From Paenibacillus sp. 481 (GTDB lineage Bacteria; Bacillota; Bacilli; Paenibacillales; Paenibacillaceae), in the NCBI RefSeq assembly GCF_021223605.1, contig NZ_CP075175.1, positions 2,424,501 to 2,488,500 of the forward strand: a stretch of 64,000 bases of DNA, written 5' to 3'. Made by a program: the position numbers and the translations under genes. Shown here piece by piece: positions 1 through 7,768 of the stretch; position 1 is the first letter of the stretch; each line of letters begins with the position of its first letter. A model generated the notes under the pieces. The model was not told the origin of the DNA. It made no database searches and saw only the letters and a program-made list of their open reading frames with translations.

Positions 1-654
1 ATGGATATCTACCGCGATAATGGGGTGACAACCTGCAATTTTAGCAGCCATCATCCCACTCAGACCAACTGCGCCTGTTCCGAATACAACGAAGCTTGAA
101 CCTGGTTCTGGAGCAAGTGAGTTAAATACCGTACCACTACCCGTCATAACCCCGCAGCCAAATGGGCCTAGGTAGCGTAAATCTACGTCTTTATCTACTT
201 TTACAATATTGTTCTCGCCTACTGTTGCATACGTTGCAAATGAAGATTGTCCAAAAAATTGTGAAACATCTTGGCCGTCTTCTGTATGAAGTGGTGTTGC
301 ACCGTGATTATTTTTACCTGCGAAGTTTAACGGAATCATACTTTCGCAGCCGCCAGCATTACCTTCTAAACAGTTGTCACAGTGACCACAATAGGAAAAC
401 CCTAGAACGACATGGTCGCCTGGTTTGACTGTAGTGATGTTACTGCCTACTTGTTGGACTATACCTGAGCCTTCATGGCCTAAAACGGCAGGGTAAGGTA
501 CAGGTAATGTATGATCTAACACGGTTGCATCCGTATGACAGATTCCTGTTGCAATGATTTTAACAAGAACTTCATCTGCTTTTGGTTCATCCAATACAAG
601 AGTTTGTTTGTTAAAATGGTTTTCGCTATTTGTTACCATAGCTTGTATTTTCAT
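1..654 (-). CDS. Zinc-dependent alcohol dehydrogenase, MDR family (3' end outside window)
   Basis: The first 218 residues of a medium-chain zinc alcohol dehydrogenase run off the left window edge. Visible are the catalytic-zinc region GICHTDA with Cys39, the GHEGSG motif with His60 and Glu61, and four structural-zinc cysteines at 89, 92, 95 and 103. The nucleotide-binding GTGAVG turn lies close to the break. The family oxidises aryl or alkyl alcohols, or reduces aldehydes, with NAD(P). The start at 654 follows an AAGGGGCGAT ribosome binding site. A TetR-type regulator is divergently transcribed 163 bp away and is its likely controller; the substrate cannot be inferred. Confidence 0.9.
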   Translation of the reverse strand, partial: MKIQAMVTNSENHFNKQTLVLDEPKADEVLVKIIATGICHTDATVLDHTLPVPYPAVLGHEGSGIVQQVGSNITTVKPGDHVVLGFSYCGHCDNCLEGNAGGCESMIPLNFAGKNNHGATPLHTEDGQDVSQFFGQSSFATYATVGENNIVKVDKDVDLRYLGPFGCGVMTGSGTVFNSLAPEPGSSFVVFGTGAVGLSGMMAAKIAGCHPIIAVDIH

Positions 655-817
655 GATGATCGCCCCTTAAATTGTATGATGCAGATCCTGCTGTAAAAAT
701 AAAATTTGTGGGTCAATTATGTTATATTATCTTTGACTTATTGCTTCAATCATTAAAAATTGTTTTTTGTATGGGTTTTCAACACTTTTTGCAGAATGTC
801 TTTTAGAGGGTGGAGAA
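655..817. promoter_or_regulatory. Divergent promoter region between adh and tetR
   Basis: This A+T-rich spacer must carry both promoters and probably the TetR operator. I see no clean long palindrome, so no operator is assigned. Confidence 0.4.
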
Positions 818-1420
818 ATGGAAAGAAAAGAGGATCGTCGTGTAGAGCGAACAAAGGATATATTACGAAAGACGTTTAAAGAACTTGTTCTAGAACGAGG
901 CTATTCACGCGTCCGTGTAAAAGATATTGTTGAGGCAGCCAATTATAATCGGACTACATTTTATGTCCATTTTCTTGGGAAAGAAGAGCTTGCGAAGGAC
1001 ATTATTGAACTTGAAATGAAAAGTTTTGTTCATCAATTTTGTAAACCATTGCGCGACAATCCGGTGCTTGACTTGCGCCAAATGAGCCCGTCAGGAACGG
1101 ATGTCTTTCATTATATTAAAGAGAATCGGAGCTATTATGATTTACTTGTCTGCGATGACCTAGTACCTGATATAAATCAAATATTGCTGCGGGAAATTCA
1201 AGAAATTTTCCAGCATCGGATGTCCTTTGTAGGCGATCAAGCCTCTGAAATGAATGCACAGTACTTTATCCACTATCGATCATACGGTATTTATGGATTT
1301 ATTTTAGAGTGGATTCGTAATGGCTATGATGCCACGCCTTCTGAGATGGCGCGACGCATTATTAATTTGCTGCATTATCATTCGCCAATTATGACGCAAA
1401 TTAGCAGTGATCTCCGATAG
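818..1420 (+). CDS. TetR/AcrR-family transcriptional regulator
   Basis: A 200-residue one-component regulator. The N-terminal helix-turn-helix is seen in RTKDILRKTFKELVLERGY followed by VKDIVEAANYNRTTFYVHF, a typical TetR_N layout. The C-terminal part resembles the DhaS-like effector domain (YFIHYRSYGIYGFILEWI). The ATG at 818 follows GAGGGTGGAGA, which decides it over an in-frame ATG at 767 that has no ribosome binding site. It is divergent from the alcohol dehydrogenase and probably controls it. The ligand is unknown. Confidence 0.88.
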   Translation: MERKEDRRVERTKDILRKTFKELVLERGYSRVRVKDIVEAANYNRTTFYVHFLGKEELAKDIIELEMKSFVHQFCKPLRDNPVLDLRQMSPSGTDVFHYIKENRSYYDLLVCDDLVPDINQILLREIQEIFQHRMSFVGDQASEMNAQYFIHYRSYGIYGFILEWIRNGYDATPSEMARRIINLLHYHSPIMTQISSDLR

Positions 1421-1483
1421 AACCGTTTATGCTGAACAATGCAATGATTAAGATAGTACATGGAATGAATAACAGGGAAGGGG

Positions 1484-2197
1484 ATGGTTCTTATTCAAAA
1501 ACGGATATTAATTGTGGACGATGATCCTTCCATCGTTAAAATTACAAAATTGTATTTAACTAAAAACGGATATGAAGTTGATGAAGCTTACGATGGTCAA
1601 TCCGCATTGGAGAAAATTAAGGCTGGAAGTTTCGAGATGATTGTACTCGATCTGATGCTGCCCAAAGTGGATGGTTGGATGGTGTGCAGGCAACTAAGAT
1701 CGGATCGTATTCTAACGCCAATTATTATGTTAACCGCACGCGGTGAAGTTCATGAGAGGATTGAAGGTCTTCGCATGGGAGCGGATGATTATCTTGTCAA
1801 ACCTTTCGATCCCAATGAACTGCTTGCACGGATTGATTCCGTGCTAAGAAGGACAGAGCTAAATCGAACGGACGTTGCCTCCATTCAGGACAATGAACTG
1901 AAAATGGGGAATCTATCTTTGCAGATGGATTCCTTTGCGGTGTCGATACATTCAGATCCTGTGAGCCTTACCCGACGTGAGTTTGATTTGCTTGCATTTT
2001 TGATCAAGCGACCAGGTAAAGTGTTTTCCCGAGAAGAATTAATTTCTCAGATCTGGGGTTGGGATTTTGATGGTGAGGATCGGGTAGTAGATTTATATAT
2101 CCAGCGTATTCGGCGCAAATTAGGAACGGGAGACGGCTGGAAACTAACTACAGTATGGGGAGTAGGGTATAAGTTCGAGGTGGCCTCTTCATGTTAA
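1484..2197 (+). CDS. OmpR/PhoB-family response regulator
   Basis: A 237-residue two-component response regulator. The receiver domain occupies about residues 6-120, with the acidic cluster VDDD, phospho-acceptor Asp56 in IVLDLMLPKVDGW, Thr84 and Lys106 (DDYLVKPF). The winged-helix DNA-binding domain runs from about 140 to 232 and ends in the typical VWGVGYKF. The gene overlaps the following histidine kinase by 7 bp, so the pair is translationally coupled. The closely following secreted coiled-coil gene suggests a cell-envelope stimulus or target, but the signal is unknown. Confidence 0.95.
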   Translation: MVLIQKRILIVDDDPSIVKITKLYLTKNGYEVDEAYDGQSALEKIKAGSFEMIVLDLMLPKVDGWMVCRQLRSDRILTPIIMLTARGEVHERIEGLRMGADDYLVKPFDPNELLARIDSVLRRTELNRTDVASIQDNELKMGNLSLQMDSFAVSIHSDPVSLTRREFDLLAFLIKRPGKVFSREELISQIWGWDFDGEDRVVDLYIQRIRRKLGTGDGWKLTTVWGVGYKFEVASSC

Positions 2198-3585
2198 ACT
2201 CTATTTTTCGAAAATGGCTTGTTGCTTCGATTGCTATCACTGTAGCCATTCTTCTTATCCTTACCATTACGATTAGTTGGCTGGTGCAGCAGCAATTCTA
2301 CCGGCAAGGGTTAAATCAATTAAACGATCGATCTATAACCGTGGAAAGAGCTTATAAACAGTTCTCTCAGGGGAAACTTACATATGTCGAATTTCGACAG
2401 GAATTGAAAAGGGTTGAACAAGAACACCATATTAAGATTAGTATTTTCGGAAAAAAAGTAAAGTACTCCAAAAAGGACCTGTATGAAATAGGAGTTCGTC
2501 CTGATATTGAGAGCTGGGTAAACGCTGTTAGCGAAGGGCATCGAATTGAGGAGATAGCGAAGTTCCGAAAGCAAGATGACTCGAAGACGCTCATTATCGG
2601 ATTTCCATTAATGAAAAATAAACAAGTGGCCGCCTCCGCATTCGTATACTTGCCCATAGAGGATGTTAAACAATTAGCGGCACCCATACGCAAAAGTGTA
2701 TGGCTGGTTTCACTTGCGGGCGCAGGACCATTGATTCTTCTTCTATGGTTTGCTGCGCGTAAATTCGTTAGACCGATTAGGAAGATGGACAAAGCTGCAT
2801 CATCAATTGCCAACGGTGACTTTACAAGCCGTGTCGAGATTAAAGGTAACGACGAGATCGCGCGACTTGGTTCCTCGTTCAATCTCATGGCAGAGCGAAT
2901 TGAGCGTATAGAGGAACAAAGAGGACGGCTAATTATGGAGGTGGCACATGAACTAAGGACTCCGCTAACTAGTATTCGGGGTACTCTTCAGGCACTTTCA
3001 GATGGGATTCTTACTACCAAGGAGCAGCAGGAATTTATTGCTCTATCTTTGGAAGAGACGCTGCGTCTTGGACAGTTGATTAATAATATTCATGAACTGT
3101 CAGCCTTCGAGGAGCACCAGATCAAGTTCGAGTTCAAGACTGTGGACTTAACCGAACTCGTCGATCAGACGGTGCTACAATTCAAGCACAAGGCCGGAAT
3201 GAAACTCCAAGTGGATATGGAGAAGGAAAAGCATATTTCATTGGAAGCAGACCCTGTACGTATTAGGCAGCTCTTAATTAATCTAATTGGGAATGCGCTT
3301 GATCATAACCCAGAGGGAACTTCGGTCATTGTCCGTCTTTATGGTAACCAACAAAAGGTGAAAGTAATTGTTCAAGACAACGGAAGGGGCATTGCACCGG
3401 AACACCTACCGCATCTGTTCGAAAGACTGTACAAAGCAGAATCCAGTCGTTCCTTCAGAGGCTCCGGGCTCGGACTTACGATTTCTCGGTTTATTGTACA
3501 TGCACACGGTGGAACGATTCTGGTGGTGTCGGAACTCGGAAAAGGTACGGAAATTCATGTAGAACTTCCTCTTGTCCGCACATGA
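2191..3585 (+). CDS. Membrane sensor histidine kinase
   Basis: A 464-residue kinase partnered with the overlapping response regulator. Transmembrane helix 1 is at about 10-32 and helix 2 at about 170-188, enclosing a roughly 135-residue extracytoplasmic sensor region with no recognised fold. A HAMP linker (190-240) follows, then the HisKA H-box with His253 in VAHELRTPLTS. The ATPase domain shows an N-box (INLIGNALDHNPEG), G1 (DNGRGI), F-box (LFERLYK) and G2 (GSGLGLTIS). All catalytic motifs are intact. Confidence 0.95.
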   Translation: MLNSIFRKWLVASIAITVAILLILTITISWLVQQQFYRQGLNQLNDRSITVERAYKQFSQGKLTYVEFRQELKRVEQEHHIKISIFGKKVKYSKKDLYEIGVRPDIESWVNAVSEGHRIEEIAKFRKQDDSKTLIIGFPLMKNKQVAASAFVYLPIEDVKQLAAPIRKSVWLVSLAGAGPLILLLWFAARKFVRPIRKMDKAASSIANGDFTSRVEIKGNDEIARLGSSFNLMAERIERIEEQRGRLIMEVAHELRTPLTSIRGTLQALSDGILTTKEQQEFIALSLEETLRLGQLINNIHELSAFEEHQIKFEFKTVDLTELVDQTVLQFKHKAGMKLQVDMEKEKHISLEADPVRIRQLLINLIGNALDHNPEGTSVIVRLYGNQQKVKVIVQDNGRGIAPEHLPHLFERLYKAESSRSFRGSGLGLTISRFIVHAHGGTILVVSELGKGTEIHVELPLVRT

Positions 3586-3655
3586 CAAACTTTTGATACA
3601 TTTTCCTAATACAATTGAGCGGTAAGAACAATTCGTATGCAGGAGGGAAAATGAC

Positions 3656-4174
3656 ATGTTCAAAAAGAAGATGGTAGTTACGGTATTAGGGTTGGCTCTC
3701 TCGGTTGGTGCTGCACAATCGGCATTTGCAGCAAGTACGGATGTGATGAGCCCCCCATCTAATAAACAGGAAAAGCATTCCGAATGGAAAGCGCAGACGG
3801 CATCGCTCAAAAGTGAATTGGAGTCCTTGAGGACTGAGCAAAAAGCTTTATCCAGCCAGGTGAAGGCGCTGCATGCAGCTAATAAGTCTGCACGAAAAGC
3901 GCTCTCTAAGGAAGAGGCAGCGGTGCTGAAGGAGACGCTTAAAGGTTTGGGGCAACAAATTCAATCTCAGCGTGATTCAATCCAATCTCTTCGTACACAG
4001 AAGCAAGCACTTTGGGTTCAAGTAAAAGCGGCTAAACAAGCCGGCACTACAGCGGCGGGAGTGACAAACCTAGAGCAAATCATATCGCTGAAGGAGCAAA
4101 TCATTCAAGCGAAGCAGCAAATTTTAGTTCTAAATCAAAGTTTGCAAACGGCGTTGAACGCAACGAACATCTAA
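3656..4174 (+). CDS. Secreted coiled-coil protein of unknown function
   Basis: A 172-residue protein with a clear Sec signal peptide (charged start, hydrophobic core, probable cleavage after SAFA at about 25). The rest is almost entirely heptad-like, Gln/Lys/Leu-rich helix (for example LKSELESLRTEQKALSSQ). It resembles small extracytoplasmic coiled-coil proteins of the Spy/CpxP kind in architecture only, without their sequence motifs. The ribosome binding site GCAGGAGGGAAAATGAC is strong. It starts 70 bp after the histidine kinase and ends at a good terminator, so it may be the output or an accessory sensor of that system. Function is not recognised. Confidence 0.8.
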   Translation: MFKKKMVVTVLGLALSVGAAQSAFAASTDVMSPPSNKQEKHSEWKAQTASLKSELESLRTEQKALSSQVKALHAANKSARKALSKEEAAVLKETLKGLGQQIQSQRDSIQSLRTQKQALWVQVKAAKQAGTTAAGVTNLEQIISLKEQIIQAKQQILVLNQSLQTALNATNI

Positions 4175-4181
4175 AATGAAC

Positions 4182-4214
4182 AGGAGTCCGGGACGAATCC
4201 GGACTCCTTTTTCT
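4182..4214 (+). terminator. Rho-independent terminator after the two-component/coiled-coil genes
   Basis: A perfect 10-bp stem (AGGAGTCCGG with CCGGACTCCT) and a 7-nt loop, followed by TTTTC. Confidence 0.92.
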
Positions 4215-4330
4215 TACCATGTAACCTCGGTTAGATCATTTATTTTTGTATCCATCCCCTACAGGGCAGGTGCCGTTACCAAGGTCAGCTGTCCCGACAT
4301 AGGAATAAGCAGATAAGTAGAGCGTATTTC

Positions 4331-5749
4331 ATGAACGAGGACGGTGAACATTCGATGGCACAGAACCGGGAGAAGACAGGTACAAAATTAACCGGCAGGA
4401 TCGTGTTGCCTGGCAATCCGACATACAATACGGCTAGGCTGGAATTCAACAGGCGCTTCTCCAAGTTTCCGCGGGTAATTGTGTTTTGCGGACGTACGCA
4501 GGATGTGATTAACGCGGTCAAATGGGCCCGCGAGCGGGGCGTGCGGCTGCGTGCACGCAGCGGTAGACATAGCTATGAAGGCTTTTCAACTATAAATGGC
4601 GGAATTATTATCGATGTGAGTGAAATGAATAAGGTTACGGTGAATCGTAAAAAGCTGGTGGCTCATGTACAGACGGGAAATCCGCTGGCCCGCGTATACA
4701 GGAAGCTGTGGAACAAGCGCGTGGCGCTTCCTGCTGGGACCGCGCCTGACGTGGGCGTCGCCGGACTTACCCTAGGCGGCGGAATTGGCTTGTTCTCGCG
4801 CAAATTTGGACTAACCTGCGATAATTTGAAAGAAGTGAAGATGGTCGTAGCTTCAGGACGGCATGGGGCGAAGACGATCGTAGCCAACAAAAAGAAGCAT
4901 TCCGACCTACTCTGGGCATCGCAGGGCGGAGGCGGTGGGAACTTTGGCATTGCTACTAAGTATACGTTTAGGGTGCGGCCTATTTCTAAGGTCGCCATCT
5001 ACAGTATTACGTGGAAGTTCCGCGATTTGGAGAAGGTGCTCCCAGCTTGGCAGCGCTGGTCACCTTCGGTTACTAATCGCTTGACTTCGACGATAGAAGT
5101 GGCTGCCAAGCAGGTAGGAACTATTGTGTCTACTGGGCAGTTGCTGGGTAGTGCAACAGAGCTGCGGCGATTAATTAGACCTTTGCTGCAAGCAGGAAGT
5201 CCGGTGAAGGTCATGGTGCGGACAGTACCTTTTATCGAAGCAACCAAGTTTTTTGCCGAAGCGGATTTGAATTTGGAGCCGAAGTTTAAAATTACGGGCG
5301 CTTACGGATATAAGCCGCTGCCTCGCGAAGGAGTGCGGATCATACGCAATTTCCTCTCTCGAGCGCCTAACAAGCACGCTAGCGTATGGTCTCAAAGCTT
5401 GGGAGGCGCAGGCAGCGCGGTAAGTCGGGTATCCCCGACCGCAACGGCTTATCCGCATCGGAAGGCAGAGACGATATATGAGCTGTCGGCGCGTTGGAGG
5501 GACGATTGTGAGCAGCAGCGGAATATCCGATGGGTGAAAAGGTTCCGCAGGGCGCTGCGCCCTTTTGTCATTGGGGATTATGTGAATTTTCCCGATTTGC
5601 AGATCAAGAATTGGCCGAAGGCGTATTATGGTGTGAATTTTGCTAGATTGAAGCAGGTGAAACGAAAGTATGATCCGCACAATGTGTTTCGATTTGCTCA
5701 GAGCATTCCCGTAGGGAAGCGGGTGAGTAAACGTTTCGCTTCAAAGTGA
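4331..5749 (+). CDS. FAD-linked oxidase, berberine-bridge-enzyme-like family
   Basis: A 472-residue flavoprotein. The PCMH-type FAD-binding domain includes ARSGRHSYEGFS, where His80 is the expected covalent FAD attachment residue, and GLTLGGGIGLFSRKFGLTCDNL. The C-terminal BBE segment ends YYGVNFARLKQVKRKYDPHNVF, diagnostic of the family. Members oxidise sugars or alcohols using O2; Bacillus relatives include YgaK and the spore-coat protein YvdP/CotQ. The protein is rich in Arg and Lys and lacks a signal peptide, which would suit a spore-coat location (inference). An in-frame ATG at 4355 is an alternative start, and neither start has a strong ribosome binding site. Confidence 0.85.
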   Translation: MNEDGEHSMAQNREKTGTKLTGRIVLPGNPTYNTARLEFNRRFSKFPRVIVFCGRTQDVINAVKWARERGVRLRARSGRHSYEGFSTINGGIIIDVSEMNKVTVNRKKLVAHVQTGNPLARVYRKLWNKRVALPAGTAPDVGVAGLTLGGGIGLFSRKFGLTCDNLKEVKMVVASGRHGAKTIVANKKKHSDLLWASQGGGGGNFGIATKYTFRVRPISKVAIYSITWKFRDLEKVLPAWQRWSPSVTNRLTSTIEVAAKQVGTIVSTGQLLGSATELRRLIRPLLQAGSPVKVMVRTVPFIEATKFFAEADLNLEPKFKITGAYGYKPLPREGVRIIRNFLSRAPNKHASVWSQSLGGAGSAVSRVSPTATAYPHRKAETIYELSARWRDDCEQQRNIRWVKRFRRALRPFVIGDYVNFPDLQIKNWPKAYYGVNFARLKQVKRKYDPHNVFRFAQSIPVGKRVSKRFASK

Positions 5750-5798
5750 GCTGAGTTAGCTCGTTAGAAGCTGTGTCGGGTCGTACTGTTCTTAGTGA

Positions 5799-5840
5799 GG
5801 AAGGGGGGGGACGCTGAAATGCTGAAACGCTCCCCTTCTC
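5799..5840 (+). terminator. Weak hairpin after the FAD oxidase
   Basis: A G-run (GAAGGGG) can pair with CCCCTTC across a loop of about 25 nt, but there is no U-tract. It is a possible terminator only. Confidence 0.3.
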
Positions 5841-5911
5841 TTCTTGGACACACGGCTCTATTTTCAGATTAGAAGGAAGATAAGTAGATTGCATCAGGAG
5901 GCTCACTTGAA

Positions 5912-6360
5912 ATGGAGGCAAACCATACATATAGAACAAGTTAATTATTAGACATTCTTGGCGTATCAAGAGATGCTCTGAGATATTATGAGGAACAAGG
6001 GATTGTGAATCCTAGACATAATGAAGTCAATCATTATCGGCAGTACGATTATTATGATATTTACACCTTGATGGTGGCAGATTTTTATAAAAAGAGAAAT
6101 TTATCAATTAAGGAAGTTCATAAATTACAGGCAGGTAGCGAAATTGAGGATCTGGAAGCGTTATTAGCGCATAAAGCGATGCAATTAGAAAATACGATCC
6201 GGTTGCAGCAGCATATGCTTTGCAAAATTAACGAAACTAAGCAGTTTTGTGCGGAAATACACAAGCATGTACATCAATATTCCATCAGGCCCTTTCCAAC
6301 TTATGAAGTGATGGGGGAAATTTCTGATTTTAATGCTTTTCGCGAGTATCCTGCTGCAAA
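5912..6360 (+). pseudogene. MerR-family regulator pseudogene (in-frame stop, 3' end replaced)
   Basis: Translation from the ATG at 5912 (upstream CAGGAGGC) gives MEANHTYRTS and then a TAA at 5942. The same frame continues as LLDILGVSRDALRYYEEQGIV and on into a MerR dimerisation helix. The TAA could come from a CAA (Gln) codon. The frame reads MerR-like to about FNAFREYPAA near 6350, after which the reading becomes nonsense because CPBP-protease coding sequence begins in another frame. The gene is therefore disrupted twice. A GTG at 6005 could start a fragment, but this would lack the first DNA-binding helices. Confidence 0.75.
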
Positions 6361-6872
6361 TGTTTATTTTGATAGGAACTCTGTTCGTCGTACAGGTCGT
6401 ATGGCATGTGCCCGTGTTCGAACAAATAGCTGCTTCTTGGACGACACTACTTATTTTGTTCGGATACAATCTAATTTTGGGACCGCTTGGCGAAGAGCTG
6501 GGGTGGAGTGGATTTGTCTTAAATGAATTACAAAAAAGGTTCAGTCCGATAAAAGCGGCATTGATCGTTGGTGTAACTTGGGAATGCTGGCACGCATCGT
6601 TATGGCTGATGTCTGGTTATATGGGCATGGATTTGTTGCTGTATATCGTATGTTTCATGGTCTCCATTATCGTTGTATCTATTATGATAACGGTATTTTA
6701 TAATTTGAATCATAATCTCGTTATTCCTATTTTGATTCATCAGCTGTTCAATTATTTGCTGGCGATTCAGCTGGGGGATCGGCTACCTATTTTATTAGTT
6801 AGGTCTGTATTGTATTTGATAGTGGCGGTAGGCTTGGTTCTAGTAAATGATAAGAAGTGTTTGTATAAGTAG
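6312..6872 (+). pseudogene. CPBP intramembrane metalloprotease, N-terminally truncated
   Basis: The hydrophobic frame contains the CPBP (Abi/CAAX protease-like) motifs in order: GEELGWSGF with the paired glutamates, WECWHASLW, and HNLVIPILIHQLFN. The frame is open only from a TGA at 6309. The first usable ATG (6333) has no ribosome binding site and the usual N-terminal membrane helices are missing. The 5' part appears to have been lost when the gene was joined to the MerR remnant. A fragment of 179 residues could still be made, but it is most likely inactive. A second, more decayed relic of the same pair lies at 16712-16883. Confidence 0.7.
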
Positions 6873-6908
6873 GAGGGTATATTTCGTCGTTGATAAGGGA
6901 GGAAAAGC

Positions 6909-7541
6909 GTGGATTCCAATTTTGATATTTATCGTGTACTTGATAAATTAGCACAAGATCGTCCAGTTCTTCATTCAGAAGCAGATTTTCAATTCGCATT
7001 AGCATGGAAAATTCGATTATTATACCCAGATGCAGCGGTTAGACTAGAGTATAATCCTCATGTGTTTGAAAGTAAGAAATATATTGATATTTGGATTCAT
7101 TTTCCTAATGGGCGAAATGTTGCGATTGAACTTAAATATAAAACAAAGAAGACAGAACTCGTTCATCTAGGTGAAAGGTATGAGTTGGAACGCCATGGTG
7201 CACCGGCTAATAATCGTTTTCTAATCATTCGAGATATAGAGCGTCTCGAGCGTGTAGTGAAATATATGGCGAATACGTCAGGGTATGCTATTGCTGTAAC
7301 TAATGATAATGAGTATTGGCAAGAATGGAAAAGGCCCAAAGACACGAAGGATAAGGCATTTCGGATTCATGAAGGTGCGGCTGTGAGTGGTCTGCTTAAG
7401 TGGAAAGAAGACACAGCAAAGAGTACTATCCAGTCTCTGGGGGAGTCTTTGTACCTTGATGGTGAATATACAATGGTATGGCGTGACTATTCCAAGGGTA
7501 CAGGTACTACATTCAAATTTCTCGTAAATCAGGTTATTTAA
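6909..7541 (+). CDS. PD-(D/E)XK nuclease-like protein, stand-alone
   Basis: A 210-residue cytosolic protein with a GTG start placed by AAGGGAGGAAAAGC. The N-terminal half has the arrangement expected for a PD-(D/E)XK fold: Glu in LHSEADFQFALAWKI, then Asp in KKYIDIWIHF, then the E-x-K signature in VAIELKYKTKK on successive predicted strands, with a later helix. The C-terminal half (from about 120) is not recognised. No methyltransferase or partner gene adjoins it, so a classical restriction role is not supported. A defence, repair or solitary nuclease role is inference. Confidence 0.6.
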   Translation: MDSNFDIYRVLDKLAQDRPVLHSEADFQFALAWKIRLLYPDAAVRLEYNPHVFESKKYIDIWIHFPNGRNVAIELKYKTKKTELVHLGERYELERHGAPANNRFLIIRDIERLERVVKYMANTSGYAIAVTNDNEYWQEWKRPKDTKDKAFRIHEGAAVSGLLKWKEDTAKSTIQSLGESLYLDGEYTMVWRDYSKGTGTTFKFLVNQVI

Positions 7542-7575
7542 TTCGTTATGTGAGTACGAATCGCACTTTCGATGC

Positions 7576-7733
7576 TAATGGTTGCCACACATTTGAAATC
7601 TAACGGTTATAGCAGCGCTTATTTGATTGAAAATGGCTTGTATACCGTGCCCAATCATCAAATAAGCGCGCTGGCATCCGTTAGAAATTGAAACCTTGCA
7701 AATTTGCCGATATAGCCTCTGTGGTAACCGTTA
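7576..7733. repeat. Structured dispersed repeat, copy A (core only)
   Basis: Outer arms at 7576-7589 (TAATGGTTGCCACA) and 7720-7733 (TGTGGTAACCGTTA) are complementary apart from two G-T type pairs. An inner pair is AGCGCTTATTTGAT (7614-7627) with ATCAAATAAGCGC (7657-7669), preceded by TAACGGTTAT. The order and sequence of these blocks match copies at 41552-41734 and 49591-49774. It lies between convergent genes, as do the other two. Confidence 0.75.
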
Positions 7734-7768
7734 CAGGTTCAGTTGCAAGGCCAAGTCGCTCTTCCTTT

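Noticed and set aside
162..428. Open frame of 88 residues on the plus strand
   Set aside because: It lies opposite the alcohol dehydrogenase, whose frame carries all family motifs.
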